Shown here: positions 52,904 to 63,700 of the stretch, piece by piece
How the letters are laid out: every line of letters starts with the position of its first letter
How positions within the stretch are numbered: position 1 is the stretch's first letter
NCBI RefSeq assembly: GCF_025602895.1
Contig: NW_026516317.1
Coordinates: forward strand, 1-64,000
DNA length: 64,000 nt
Source: Polychytrium aggregatum
Taxonomy: Eukaryota > Chytridiomycota > Chytridiomycetes > Polychytriales
Direction of reading: 5' to 3'
Position numbers and translations under genes: made by a program
The notes under the pieces: generated by a model
Databases searched by the model: none
Told to the model about the DNA's origin: nothing
Seen by the model: only the letters and a program-made list of their open reading frames with translations

Positions 52904-53327
52904 ATGATCCGAATGGGTTGCGGTGCACTGGAGCGCTGGCCGTGCGCTCTACTCGGTGGAATCGGGACGCCATCCCATTTCCATGAACACGGAATATGAA
53001 ACGGCTTGCATCGAGCAAAGTCATGTGCAATGAAATCAATCGCCTCGCCGATGCGGTCGAGGCAATGCAGGCTTTCGACTGCTGCCAGCACGACATGCAT
53101 TGACCTCAGCGAGGAACTTCGTTCCCCGCAGTATCCCGATCGCACCTGGTTGAAGCGCAGGGATGCGGGTGCTCCCGGATGCTGTCTGCGCGGGGGGCAT
53201 GGGCCGTGCTTGGGTGTCGGATCCTGGAGCGCCCGCTCGTCTTTGATCTCGGCCGCTGCTCACCATCCGCGAGCGGGGCATCCTTTGCCCGACCTTCAAC
53301 CTCTGGCCTCCTCTGCCGCTGACAGTC
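52904..53327. other. Intergenic between DDX41 and ARP5
   Basis: 424 bases between two plus-strand genes. This is the 3' flank of DDX41 and the promoter of ARP5; I see no gene, repeat or clear signal. Confidence 0.6.
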
Positions 53328-56300
53328 ATGGCCAACAGCTACGACTCGTACCGCAACTCGTCGATGCCGATCGTCGTCGATGCCGGATCCCACTCGCTTC
53401 GGGCGGGCTGGGCGGACCAGAAATTACCTCCATGTGCGAATCCATCCCCATCTCATCCAGCCTATCGACCGCATCCATGAGACTTACCTGCCAGATCGCC
53501 GTCCTCGGTCCCGTTGGCTTCATTCGTGCGTGCCCGCCCTTCTTGTCTGGCCTCTCTAATCCGCTATCGTCGGTGTCGGCATCCTACTGCAGTGATTTTC
53601 GATAATATCGTGGCAAAGCATAAAGATAAAAAGGGCACGCACCATCGGATCCTCGTCGGCAACAATGTCCATCTCGCCGGCCTGACGGGGGCAGCCAAGT
53701 CGGCCTTTGATGGCGGCGTTCTGGTCAACTCTGATCTGATGGTAAGCAACGACACCATCGGCTACTCGATGAATGTGGCTGCTGGCCATGTCCCCGTCTC
53801 GAACAACATCTCCGGCCCAATGCGCACCCGTCTCTCTAATGCGTTGCCGCTCGTCTTTTCTGCAACCGCTCGCCCGACCAACCCTCAGGAGCATACGCTG
53901 GACTATATTTTTCTGCGGCTCGGCATAGACACCGATCGGGTTCACCATCCGGTTCTGATGACCGAGCCTGTCTGCAATCCTCTGCACTCGCGAAAACGTC
54001 GGTAGCTCATGGATGGCAATAGTCGATAGCAATAGTCGATAGCGGCAGCGGAGACAACAGTGGGCGGCAGCGACGAGACCCCCTTGCGACGCTTGATGGT
54101 CGCCCGATCGAGCAGCTTAACGAGATCGAACGGAACCACTGATGTCGAGCGATGTGTGCCGCTCAAACGGCTCCTTGGGCATTGGGTCCAAGGTGTTGGC
54201 TGACATGTTCATGGCGGCCGCTTCAGTCTCCTCGGAGCTTCTGTTTGAGGTCTACCAGGCGCCGTCCGTTTCGTACGGAATCGACGCCTGCTTCAGCTAC
54301 TACAACAACCAGATGCCTCTGGGATCCAGCCAAGGCGGGTTCATCGTGTCGGCAAACCACAACGGAACGGTCCTGCTGCCGATATGGGACTCGCGATGCG
54401 TGGTTGAGCATTGCCGAAGGTTGGGATCTCTGTGCCTAATCTCTCAGGATCAAGCCAGATGGATTGGCGATCTTGCGCGTACGGCCTCGATCGAATGCGG
54501 TCCTGATCCGGTGTTTCTGCTTGTTGCCTCCAGGATATCGTACGGCGGCCTGCAGAGTGTCGACTACATGATGAAGGTGCTGCAGATGAAGTTCTCGTCG
54601 ATCCCTCCAGTCAAGATTTCTCCTGCGGACGCGGAGGTATGTCCCTGTTGGCTTTGATGCAAGCGGTCGTCCTTTGCGGCCCACTCACGGCATCTACCAT
54701 CAAACATGCAGAGCTACGTGCACAATCATTGCTATGTCTCGTTGGACTACATGAACGAGCTACGAGAGCTGTCCAACCCGCAGAGCTTGGCGCCAAAGGA
54801 TATCGCGATCCAGTTCCCGTACATTTCCAAGGTACAGGGCCGGTGCGCTGGGCTTGGGCCGGGTCAATTGGTCCTGAGCCGCTTGGGTGGTGTACTGGCA
54901 CAGCCATGCTTCATTCTATGACGGGATTGCATCTGCGCTCATGGAAGTTTACGGAACTAATGCTATCAAGTACTTGCCACCAGTTTGGCCCCACTCTCAC
55001 AGCAGAGGAGCAAGAACGAGCGGCCCAGCGACGCAAGGAGCAGGGACGGAGGCTTCAAGAGCAGGCTGCCAAGAATCGAGAAGAAAAGGTTCGTCTGGAC
55101 TGGATCCGTCTGGGCCGGATCCGTCTGGGCCGGATCCGTCTGGGCTGGATCCGTCGTGGGTCCGGCTGGCAGGTGTAGAGAAGCATGGATACTAAACCGC
55201 TTCATGCTTGTCGCATTTTCAGCTGCGAAAGAAGGAAGAATACTTGGAGGTCCTCAACGCATTGCTTCAGAATCCTGATAATGCGGTGCGTTTGGAAATA
55301 ACCCGATGGAGGCGCACCAGAGCCATGCCAGCCAGGGATTGAATGTGCAAGCATGCGCTTACCCTTCTTTGGTCTGATTCGACAATGGCGCTGCTGCCGA
55401 TCCTCTTCTCCTGCTATAGGAGCTTCGATCGCACGGGTTTGAGTCGCTGGCCGAGTGCGAGGATGTCGTCAAAGAAACTGAAGTTGCTATCAAGAAGGCT
55501 CGGAACAAGCAGTTGGGGATCGTCGAGCCGCCGCCAGAGCGCGTAAGTACACTTCATCGACGCTGCCGGCCACTAGAGCCATGAGCGGCAGCCGGTGTGC
55601 TCCGAGACACTACCCTCCAGAGTTTCCGCGGCCCGTGTATGCGCAAGTCTCTTTACAAACACACTGCCTGCTCCGTAGGAAGAGCCTGTGTTTTTGTACC
55701 TGGATGTGCCCGACTCGGAGCTCACCGAAGAGCAAAAGAAGGAGAAGCGCAAGAGCCGACTGCTCAAGGCTGGCCACGACGCCCGCGAGAGAGCACGCAA
55801 GGACAAGGAGCAGGAGCGGCTACGAGAGGTTCGTTTGTTGCTCGGCACTGGCTCCTGCGGCTGAACGAGATGCTGAACGAGATGCTGAACGAGATGCCGT
55901 TGACCCTTGCAGGAAGAGCTTCTGCGACATGAAGAAGAAGCGCGCAATGCAGACTTTGGCAAGTGGCTCACCGAGCTCAGAGCCAAGCGACAGGTACGTG
56001 GCCGCATCGCATGGCACACACTCCACGGCAGCTTAAGCGCCAACAGAGAGTGACCTAGAACGAAGATTCGCACTGCATTCTCATATTTGTTCATCGCGGC
56101 GCTCCGTCGTGGGAAACTGCAGCTGGTGGTTGACAAGGTTCGAGCACGGCAGCGCAAGAGAGCGCAGCTGGCCGATCGACGCAGCCAGGCCTCGCAGATG
56201 CGCATGAAGAACATTGCATCGCTGGCAAGCGATGAGCCAACGCCAAAACGTCGCCGGAAGGCACAAACTGGTAAGACGGGTCCGAGTCGACCTGTCCCAA

Positions 56301-57437
56301 ATCGATTCGTTCGGACTCTGGCCACGGTGACAATGACAAAACGCAAGCGGCATTGACCTATCTCGTTGACCACGGCCCATCTATTGCAAATTGCGTGGAC
56401 ACACTGGCCAATCAGAGGATACCTTTGGTGCCGACGATGACGACTGGGGAATCTACCGAGAAATCGTAAGGCGCTCGCTGCATCCAGACCAAGGCCATGA
56501 CCCGTCCTCTGGCTACTGAGGCCGATTGTCGGACATTGGTGGCCTGTCCAAGTTTGCTGGAGATGTGCCGACTGCTATATCGACGGACCATAACAGTCCT
56601 GGCTTGCATCTGGCAACATGCCCCAGCGCCGTCGCCTACTGACTCGGTGTGGTGTGGTTTCTCGCGGATGCAGAAAGGTGTCGAGGACGAGGACGAAGAC
56701 GAGGAGGATGCCCTGTTGCTGTCAAAATACGATGGGCTCCTGACGACGCACGATCCAGAGTTTGTGCCTGAGGATATCTTTGGCGAGAACAAGTCGCCGT
56801 TTGCAAACACGCTGATCGACTATCTCTCGCATGGCGTCCCCACGGGCCGCGAAACTGAGATCGAGAAAGAGGCTCGCGACTACCAGATCCATCTCAACGT
56901 CGAGCGAATCCGCATCCCCGAGGTGCTATTTCAGCCCTCGATTGCTGGGCTTGATCAGGCCGGAGTCGTCGAGGTGCTGTCGGATGTGATCGAACGATTT
57001 GACCAAGCGGCGCAGATCCGTATGATTGAGGTACTGGCCCGCGCCGCAGACCGTCGCCGGATTGAGCATCGCTGAGGATGTGTCATGTGGTTTCACACTG
57101 CTTCTTCCCGTTTGACTTGGCAAACATCCAGAACGTCTTTGTCACCGGCGGACACTCGCAGTATCCAAACTTTACCACGCGGCTCTACAACGAAATCCGC
57201 GCCCTATGCGAGCCCTCTCAGAAAGTCAACATTGTTCTGGCTAGAGATCCTTTGCTGGATGCATGGAAAGGAGCCGCCAAATACGCCCTGGCACACCGGC
57301 CAAGCAGCGACCAGCCCAGCTCCATCTGGATCCAACGGGAGCAATGGGATGAGTGTGGCCACGACTACCTGATCGAGCACGCCTTGAGCAATCGGTACTA
57401 CGGTGCATCCATTTTGAAACGGGACACTCTGTTTTGA
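53328..57437 (+). CDS. ARP5: Actin-related protein 5, INO80 complex subunit
   Basis: Fifteen exons: 53328-53433, 53593-53741, 53889-53997, 54227-54419, 54534-54636, 54712-54831, 54984-55088, 55223-55285, 55420-55542, 55679-55828, 55913-55993, 56123-56270, 56416-56465, 56674-57030, 57132-57437; 720 residues. Arp5 acts in the nucleus with Ies6 in nucleosome remodelling by INO80. The actin fold is split as usual by a large charged helical insert (exons 7-13, rich in Glu/Lys/Arg/Gln). Matches: PIVVDAGSHSLRAGWAD, LIFDNIVAKH, PVLMTEPVCNPLHSRK, SELLFEVYQAPSVSYGIDAC, CRRISYGGLQSVDYMMKVLQ and, at the C-terminus, FQPSIAGLDQAGVVEVL, NVFVTGGHSQYPNF and WDECGHDYLIEHALSNRYY. The last codons and the stop lie in a dispersed element (copy B). 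Intron 54420-54533 is a multiple of three and open. Confidence 0.95.
55101..55155. repeat. 15-bp tandem repeat just after a splice donor
   Basis: TGGATCCGTCTGGGC is present 3.7 times in ARP5 intron 7, starting 12 bases after the exon 7 donor. The units are open in frame with exon 7. Confidence 0.92.
55861..55896. repeat. Three exact copies of a 12-bp unit before a splice acceptor
   Basis: CTGAACGAGATG is repeated three times in ARP5 intron 10, ending 16 bases before the acceptor AG. Confidence 0.92.
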
Positions 57438-57530
57438 GCCAGGACTGTTGATTATTTCTGGGCCTTGAATACACTCACCCGTCCATCGCAGCCATGGCCA
57501 CATGATGTACTCACGGTGCATGGAAGCTAA
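57413..57530 (+). mobile_element. Dispersed inverted-end element, copy B (partial), overlapping the ARP5 stop
   Basis: The left end TTGAAACGGGACACTCTGTT matches copy C; the following GAGCCAGGACTGTTG and TTGAATACACTCACC match copies A and D. The right end is missing or diverged. The ARP5 reading frame runs into it, and its bases encode LKRDTLF and the TGA stop. Confidence 0.58.
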
Positions 57531-57840
57531 GCGACTCAAGTTACCCTGGCCAGAGCCCCGAATATACGGATCACCGATGCCGATGCCGACGCCGATGTCG
57601 ACGCCGGGATGGCAGCCCGCGTAATGAGGTATTTGGTCCTTCCCGATATTCATAAATAGGTTTATTGCCCGTCCAGGCGCAGCAGTCCAGAGTGAGTTGG
57701 TATGGACAGGAGAGACAGCGCGAGGAACATGCAATCTGGTCTAGGACGCCAAGCTCCGATACGGCTATTACTGTATGATGATGCGCACAGGTGGGAGCTG
57801 GGAATTGAGAAGGATGGCGCTGGCGTCGCAGAAGCAGGCG
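57438..57840. other. Gap between convergent ARP5 and BTB-TLDc genes
   Basis: About 400 bases. The first quarter is element copy B. A short GATGCCGAC repeat lies near 57577-57605. No gene is seen. Confidence 0.6.
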
Positions 57841-59586
57841 TTAGGCTTTGGTCACCTGGAAGACTTCGTAGTCGGCGACTCTGAAATGGCCACCAGGGTA
57901 CCGTGTGCCCATGATTGGGCCGTGCTTCTCATATGCATCGTCGATGCACTCGGATCGGCTGTTGGAGCCACAGTTGTCGCTGATAATCAGATCGTCGCCA
58001 AAGCAGGGGCCAAAGCCGGCATCGTGCACAACGCTGTGGTTGGAGAATATGCCCTGGACCGGATATCTCCTGATCTCGGCGGTCAGTCCTGGAGAGACCG
58101 ACGAATGAGTGTGCTCGGCCTCCTCGTTCAGTGTCGTGGACGACGTGGACGAGAACGAGCGGTCCAGGTTCGGGGGCTTGGTCTCGCGAACAGAAAACAA
58201 AAAGGCATTCGGGTCCATTTTCTCGGCCGTCTCTGAAGCCTGGCCCAGCTGCGAGGGGTTGTTGGACTTCCAGCCGATCTCGGTGTACCCGCCGCCAATC
58301 TCGCCGGTAGTCGACTTGACAACACACAGGGTCGGGCCCTTATTGTCACAGAGCTGATGGAACCGAGCGGCCTCGAATCCGTCGCGGGAGGCCCGATAGA
58401 GCAGCACCAGATTGTGTGCGGGCAGATACGATTCCAGCAGCTTCTTTTCGACGGTGCGCGAGATGATCTCGCTCTTGGGACTGACATACTGGGCCCTGGG
58501 CGAGAGCCGCGGGTCGGTCTCGGCAATGATCGTGGGATCGTGCAGATAGTCGGTCAGATGTTCGACGAGGGAGGGATCTAGAAAACGCCGATACATCAGA
58601 ATATGGTCCGTGATTTGGTCCGAGCTTAACAGCGGGAAGCGGAAGGTCGGGAACAGCCGATAGAGGAAGGACGTGAACAACCCCTGCTCCTCGGTCGAAA
58701 GCCGCTCGAGGTCGTGGATCCTTATCGACTTTGGCAGGCCGATGGACAGCGGCGGTAGTTCGGCCAGTGAAGCAAAAGACTTGAGCTGCGATAGGGGCCG
58801 TTCTGCGCCCTTTGCCATGATCCAGGCGCGCTTGAGCATCAGGTCCCAGATGACCAGTTCGTCAAACTCGAGGTCGTCGGAATCGAAGAGATACAGGATG
58901 GCCTCCTCGCCGAGGTCGAACTCGATGAATCGCCAGGCCAGGTCGCCGTTTTTTGGCGACAGGACAAAGTCGATGCATCGCGAGGTAAGCGTCTGGTACA
59001 CCTCGGACGTCTCGAACTTGGAGGCGGCCAGATCCAGAGTCTCGAGGCAGTCGGAGAGCAGCAAATGGTCGGCCTTGAGATCGGCAAAGACGGCGCTTAG
59101 GTCGTCGTCTTGGAACTCGTCGATGACCTGGAGGAAGGGCAGGATTTCTTTTGGCGGCAGGTCGGTCTGGTAGGAGCCCGTGTAGAGGTAGTACATGTAT
59201 GCCTGTACATGGCGCTGTGTGAGATTGGGCAACTCGACTTGGATGGGCCGCAAGCGGTTGAGGACCGGGCTGGAACCGGTCTTTTCATCGGCGCCGCCAC
59301 CGAGATACTGTGTGAAGCAGGACGCGAAATAGGGCGAGCGTGCAGCCAAGATGCAAGCATGCGCATAGACCGTCTTGGTGCCGTTTTCGACGATAAAATG
59401 CACATCTGCAAAGGCCGATGAATTGTCGACGAGGACGGCGAGATCCGAGGCGAGTTTGCAGCAGAGTTCCTGGCGGGGCTCTTGATCCTGGCGGTGCGCG
59501 GGGCGGGTGTGCGTGCTGTGTTGATTGCGCTGGCTGTGCGGGTTATGCTGGCCATGCGGCTGGATTGAGTTTGTCTGGGTCATCAT
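57841..59586 (-). CDS. BTB-BACK-TLDc protein
   Basis: Single exon, 581 residues. Residues 1-42 are His/Gln-rich. Residues about 58-175 form a BTB/POZ domain (ADVHFIVENGTKTVYAHACI, RSPYFASCF, HVQAYMYYLYTGSYQ). Residues about 180-265 look like a BACK-type helical region (LDLAASKFETSEVYQTLTSR, IDFVLSPKNGDLAWRFIEFD). Residues about 372-581 are a TLDc domain (LVLLYRASRDGFEAARFHQL, PTLCVVKSTTGEIGGGYTEI, DPNAFLFSV, and the end RYPGGHFRVADYEVFQV). BTB domains dimerise and can recruit Cullin-3; TLDc domains occur in oxidation-resistance proteins (OXR1, NCOA7, TBC1D24) and bind V-ATPase. A Cullin-3 adaptor or V-ATPase regulator is possible. ATG at 59586 is followed directly by a second ATG. It is divergent from the cation exchanger gene. 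Confidence 0.92.
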   Translation of the reverse strand: MMTQTNSIQPHGQHNPHSQRNQHSTHTRPAHRQDQEPRQELCCKLASDLAVLVDNSSAFADVHFIVENGTKTVYAHACILAARSPYFASCFTQYLGGGADEKTGSSPVLNRLRPIQVELPNLTQRHVQAYMYYLYTGSYQTDLPPKEILPFLQVIDEFQDDDLSAVFADLKADHLLLSDCLETLDLAASKFETSEVYQTLTSRCIDFVLSPKNGDLAWRFIEFDLGEEAILYLFDSDDLEFDELVIWDLMLKRAWIMAKGAERPLSQLKSFASLAELPPLSIGLPKSIRIHDLERLSTEEQGLFTSFLYRLFPTFRFPLLSSDQITDHILMYRRFLDPSLVEHLTDYLHDPTIIAETDPRLSPRAQYVSPKSEIISRTVEKKLLESYLPAHNLVLLYRASRDGFEAARFHQLCDNKGPTLCVVKSTTGEIGGGYTEIGWKSNNPSQLGQASETAEKMDPNAFLFSVRETKPPNLDRSFSSTSSTTLNEEAEHTHSSVSPGLTAEIRRYPVQGIFSNHSVVHDAGFGPCFGDDLIISDNCGSNSRSECIDDAYEKHGPIMGTRYPGGHFRVADYEVFQVTKA

Positions 59587-59971
59587 GATTGCAGATGGGG
59601 CGAGCAGCGGGGGGTGGCGAGCGGGAAGCGGTCTGCAGGTGGCGAGCCGGATATGGGTCTCGGAGGCGTGCCGTAGCTGTGCCGTGGATTCGGACTGGCG
59701 GTTGTCGACGAGCAGGACAGGCTTGAAGAGGAAGCTGGGTGCGCTTGGCGTGCTCGATCCGGGAGAGCTCGTTGAGATGGAGAGCGTTGAATCGCGATGA
59801 CGACGTCCGATTGCGATGGGCTTGGGGGCGCTTGCAGGAGGAGTGGAGCCGGAGCCGGAGCCGATGGGCCTGCGGGAAGACGGAGATGCGGGTGCCTTGC
59901 CTGGTGCCGACGGAAGCAGGTGGCGATCGTGCGGATGGCCGGTGCAGAAGGCGGCCGATGCGGATGGCCGT

Positions 59972-60005
59972 GCGATGGGCGATGGGCGATGGGCGATGGG
60001 CGATC
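59972..60005. repeat. 7-bp GCGATGG tandem repeat
   Basis: Four and a half copies lie midway between the two divergent start codons. Confidence 0.85.
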
Positions 60006-60140
60006 AGGAGCGAGTTGCGGGCAATCGCCGAAATGCGGCGAGTTGCCATTTTTGGTCTGATCACCGGAGAAACCGGGACGCATCGCCGCGCCTGCCAAGG
60101 CGCGGACAGCCAGGCCGCACCCTGACCCAAGCGCTGGCCC

Positions 60141-60176
60141 GAAACCAGACCCGAAACCAGACCCGAAACCAGACCG
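60141..60176. repeat. Three copies of a 12-bp unit upstream of the exchanger gene
   Basis: GAAACCAGACCC is repeated with one terminal change, 65 bases before the ATG at 60242, so it may be in the leader of that transcript. Confidence 0.88.
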
Positions 60177-60241
60177 AACTCGGACTTGCATCTCGAATCT
60201 CGTCCCGCTCAAGCCCCCAGTCGACTGCCATATTCGCGCCC

Positions 60242-63200
60242 ATGTCCCGGATACTCCTCCAGCGTCCGTATGCGTCGTCCGTGCTGCTACTGGCGCTGGC
60301 GCTGGTGCTCCTCGCTGGCTCAGTCGCTGGCTCCGTCGCTGGTTCTTCGGCCGGTCTGTCGCCGCTTGAAGCGAATTCCTCGGCCGGTCTGTCGCCCCTC
60401 AAAAGCCTCCTACACGGCAGCGAGGTATGCGCTCATCGATCCAGAATGCAATCGCTACAACATGCGCCCATCGATCCAGAATGCAATCGCTACAGCATGC
60501 GAGCTTGCTATCACACCCAGTTCATTCACACACTTTGCTGATGCCTTTCCCTCTGGCAGTGCGTCGCCCCGCCAGCCTCGGAAGCCGACGCATGTGCCTT
60601 TGTGAGGGAGCACTGTCCGAGCCCGGAATCGGGCCTGCTCAACTATATGAAGATATACTACTGTACCTTTGGCCAAAGCACATTCGGATTCGGCATCATG
60701 GTCCGTGCTGGATGGCAATGTCTGCACTCTTGCATCAGCCAGAATGTCCATCGATCGACCCGTGGCTCGTTCCCAGCGTAACCTTGTCTGTTTTCTCCCG
60801 ATGGCTATGCGAAACCGTTGGATTGCAGCTGCTGTGGCTGATTTACATATTCATCCTCTTTGGCACCGCGGCCGAGTCGTACTTTTGTAAGTGCATTGCA
60901 TTGAGCAAAGCGATCATTGTCCAGCGAGGACCATGGCCTTGGGCTAGATACTCAAGGCGGGAGTGAAATGCGCTGCCGCTAGGTAATGATAACCAACCGA
61001 TGGTAAAATGTGTGCGCTGGATGGTTCGGAAACTGCAGGCCCGAATCTATCGTACATTTCGTCGTCGATGCTGCTGTCCCAGACAGTCTCTGGCGTGACC
61101 CTGGCGGCTCTCGGTAAGGAATACCCAGCCCCGTCGGTGCAAGTCGGTCGCTTGATCCGCCAGTTGATCCGGTCGCCGGCGAGGCCGATTTTGGAGCTGT
61201 GGACAATTTCGGCCATAAGGAAGCTAGAGCTTACAAGATCGCCGCTTCCCCAGGCAACGGAGCACCCGACCTGTTCTCGACTTTCTCGGCCCTGGACTCG
61301 GGCAGTGTGTCCATGGCGCTTGGCGAGCTACTTGGTGCCGCAACGTTCATTACCCTTGGAATCGTTGGGGTGATTGCCTTCATATCTCCATTTCAGTTTC
61401 CCAGGTATGGCACAGCTGGGCATGTGGCTCCTTGGTCCTGATTGCTGGTGTCGAGGCAGTCCGCTCGAGTCAAGGGATCATCAGAAACCAACTCATCTTT
61501 ACCGAACAGACGCCCGTTTGTCCGAGACCTTGTTTTCTTTATCTTCAGCATCATCTGGATTCTCATCATCATCAACGATGGCTTCATCTCCCAGCTCGAG
61601 AGCATCTTCCTGATCCTGTATTACTGCGTGTACGTGGCTGTCGTTGTGATCGGAAACATCATCTATCGACGACAGAAGGCGGCCCGCAATGCAGCAGCGA
61701 TTCTACTCGATGACGTCGAGGAGCCAGGTGCGTCAAGCTTCAAAAGCGATCAGATCCATAGAGTCGGCGCTGCAGAAAGGGGAAGCTGCGGCGATCTCGG
61801 ACGTATATCTTACACTGTGCGTATCTGTCCTGACCGACTATCCCCGGATCCCAAGACTGGATTGAGGATTCGGACGAAGTCGATGGATTGATCCCAAACC
61901 CGACTGCAGAGCAGCGTGGTCTCGACGGCGACTTTTTCACACGCAGATCGATCTTGGGCCTCCAGACGACATCTCTGCCAAGGGAATTCGGCAGAAGACG
62001 GGACGGCATTCCAAGCATCCGACAGCCGGGTGGAAGTTGGTCGTTTTCAGACTCGAATCGACAGTCGCGAACCAACATCTTTGGTCTCTTCTCACCTGTT
62101 ACTCAGCACCAGCCGGGATACAGCCTGGTACCGCCCGCCCCTGAAGAGGTCATCCATGCACGCACACGCGACCCTGATTTCAGCAACTACTATGTGCCTC
62201 CGCCGCCGTTTCCCTGGACAGAGACTTTCCACGATCTGTTCCCCATCTTCCGCAAGTGGCATCGCGTCAGTCTGGTGCGGAAGGCATGGGCCATCATCCA
62301 GACCCCAATCCAGTTTCTGCTGACACTGACGATACCTGTTGTCGGCGAAGAAGAGGGAGCGCCGATTGATGTCCTTTCGATCAACGAGCTAGAGTCACTT
62401 CGGCAGCACACTGCACCAGACGACGAGCTCTTCCTTGCCCCCGGTGTTGGCAGCGAACAACAGGCCCGGTATCTGCAGAGCCGCGATGGCCATTTGCAAG
62501 CTGTCCGCGAAGATGCAAACGACGTAGGCGACGATCTGCTATCGTCCCCTGTTCCGTTCGACCCCGAAGACACTGTGGTCGAGAAGATGGAGGGCCGAAG
62601 CACACGCAAGGAAATGGTCTACTTGCAAATGTGCTTTGGTCCGCTGTTTGCAGCCTGGGCAATCTGGGGTAGGTCCAATGACCGACAGCGACTGCTGGCG
62701 ATTTCCAAAGTGGCAGTTTGTTGTCGGCAGAGCTTCGATCGTTCACGATGCCACTGTACTTGTGCGCGGGTGCAGAGGCACATGTGCGCAACGGTCTCAT
62801 CCGGACTTTGCTCCGTGCTTATCAACAGGGCACTCGACCGATTCGCTTGTCCTGCTGTACGCCAAGGCGCTGCTGTTCTCGGCTCTGTTTGTTGGTCTTG
62901 CGTATCTCTTAATGGGTCGACTAGGGATTCCGCTGCAACGACTTGGGTTTGGGCTGTCGGTCTTTGGCTTCCTTTATGGTGTCGTGTGGATCTATGTGAT
63001 CGCTAACGAAGTGGTGGAGCTGCTGCGGTCCTTTGGTCTGATCCTGAGTATCGACGAGGCGATTCTGGGCATGACTGTCTTTGCCATCGGCAACAGTCTC
63101 GGAGGTATGTTTACCTGCAGCCAAACGAACCGCCGGAATCGGCAAGCTGCTATTGTCCAATCAGTCTTGGAAGACGGAGGATCGCGGGATCGAGATAACT

Positions 63201-63700
63201 CAAGGGGCCTGTCTTGTCCGCAGATCTTGTCACGAACATCACAATTGCCCGGATGGGATTCCCCGCTATGGCAGTCGGGGCTTGCTATGGAGCGCCGATG
63301 CTGAGTAAGTTGCCTTGTGTCTCGACCTACCTGAGCAACGGAATGGCTGTGGATGTGTGCTTGGCGAGGAGGGGCTTTCTATTGACTGAATTGCGAGCAG
63401 CCCGATAGTCGCCGTGGACGGGAACAAGAACTCACACAGCTTTCACCCTCGATAGACATTATTCTGGGCCTTGGCGTGTCGTCCTTTTACCAGACATACA
63501 CCTCCGGCCAGAGCTATCCCGTCACGGCCTCAGCAACAGTCCGGCGCTGCTGCTTCATTCTTCTTGCTGTTCTCGTCGGCGCTCTCGTGGTCATTCCTCT
63601 GATGAACTTCAACTTTGACCGCCGGATTGGGACAGGCTTCCTCCTTGGATATGTGCTGGTGGTGTCGCTCAGCATCCTCGGCTCGGGCCTTGGCGGATGA
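60242..63700 (+). CDS. Na+/Ca2+-exchanger-family protein, NCLX/SLC8B1 type
   Basis: Ten exons: 60242-60424, 60560-60700, 60829-60886, 61039-61113, 61254-61404, 61510-61727, 61856-62668, 62829-63104, 63224-63304, 63456-63700; 746 residues. It should exchange Ca2+ for a monovalent cation across an organelle or plasma membrane. Both alpha repeats are complete after splicing: FCPNLSYISSSMLLSQTVSG with VTLAALGNGAPDLFSTFSAL, and GMTVFAIGNSLGDLVTNITI with ARMGFPAMAVGACYG. GNGAPD and GNSLGD are the ion-binding signatures of this branch. A signal peptide (LLLALALVLLAGSVAGSVAG) and a Cys-rich lumenal segment precede TM1. The cytosolic loop (exon 7, about 270 residues) is acidic and polar with little hydrophobic content. 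The donor of exon 2 (GTCCGT) is weak. Confidence 0.92.

Larger units (their letters stand above)
59587..60241. other. Divergent intergenic region, BTB-TLDc and cation exchanger
   Basis: 655 bases holding two divergent promoters. It is GC-rich, with a GCGATGG 7-bp repeat (59972-60005) and a GAAACCAGACCC 12-bp repeat (60141-60176). Open frames on both strands through this stretch are repeat-driven. Confidence 0.6.
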
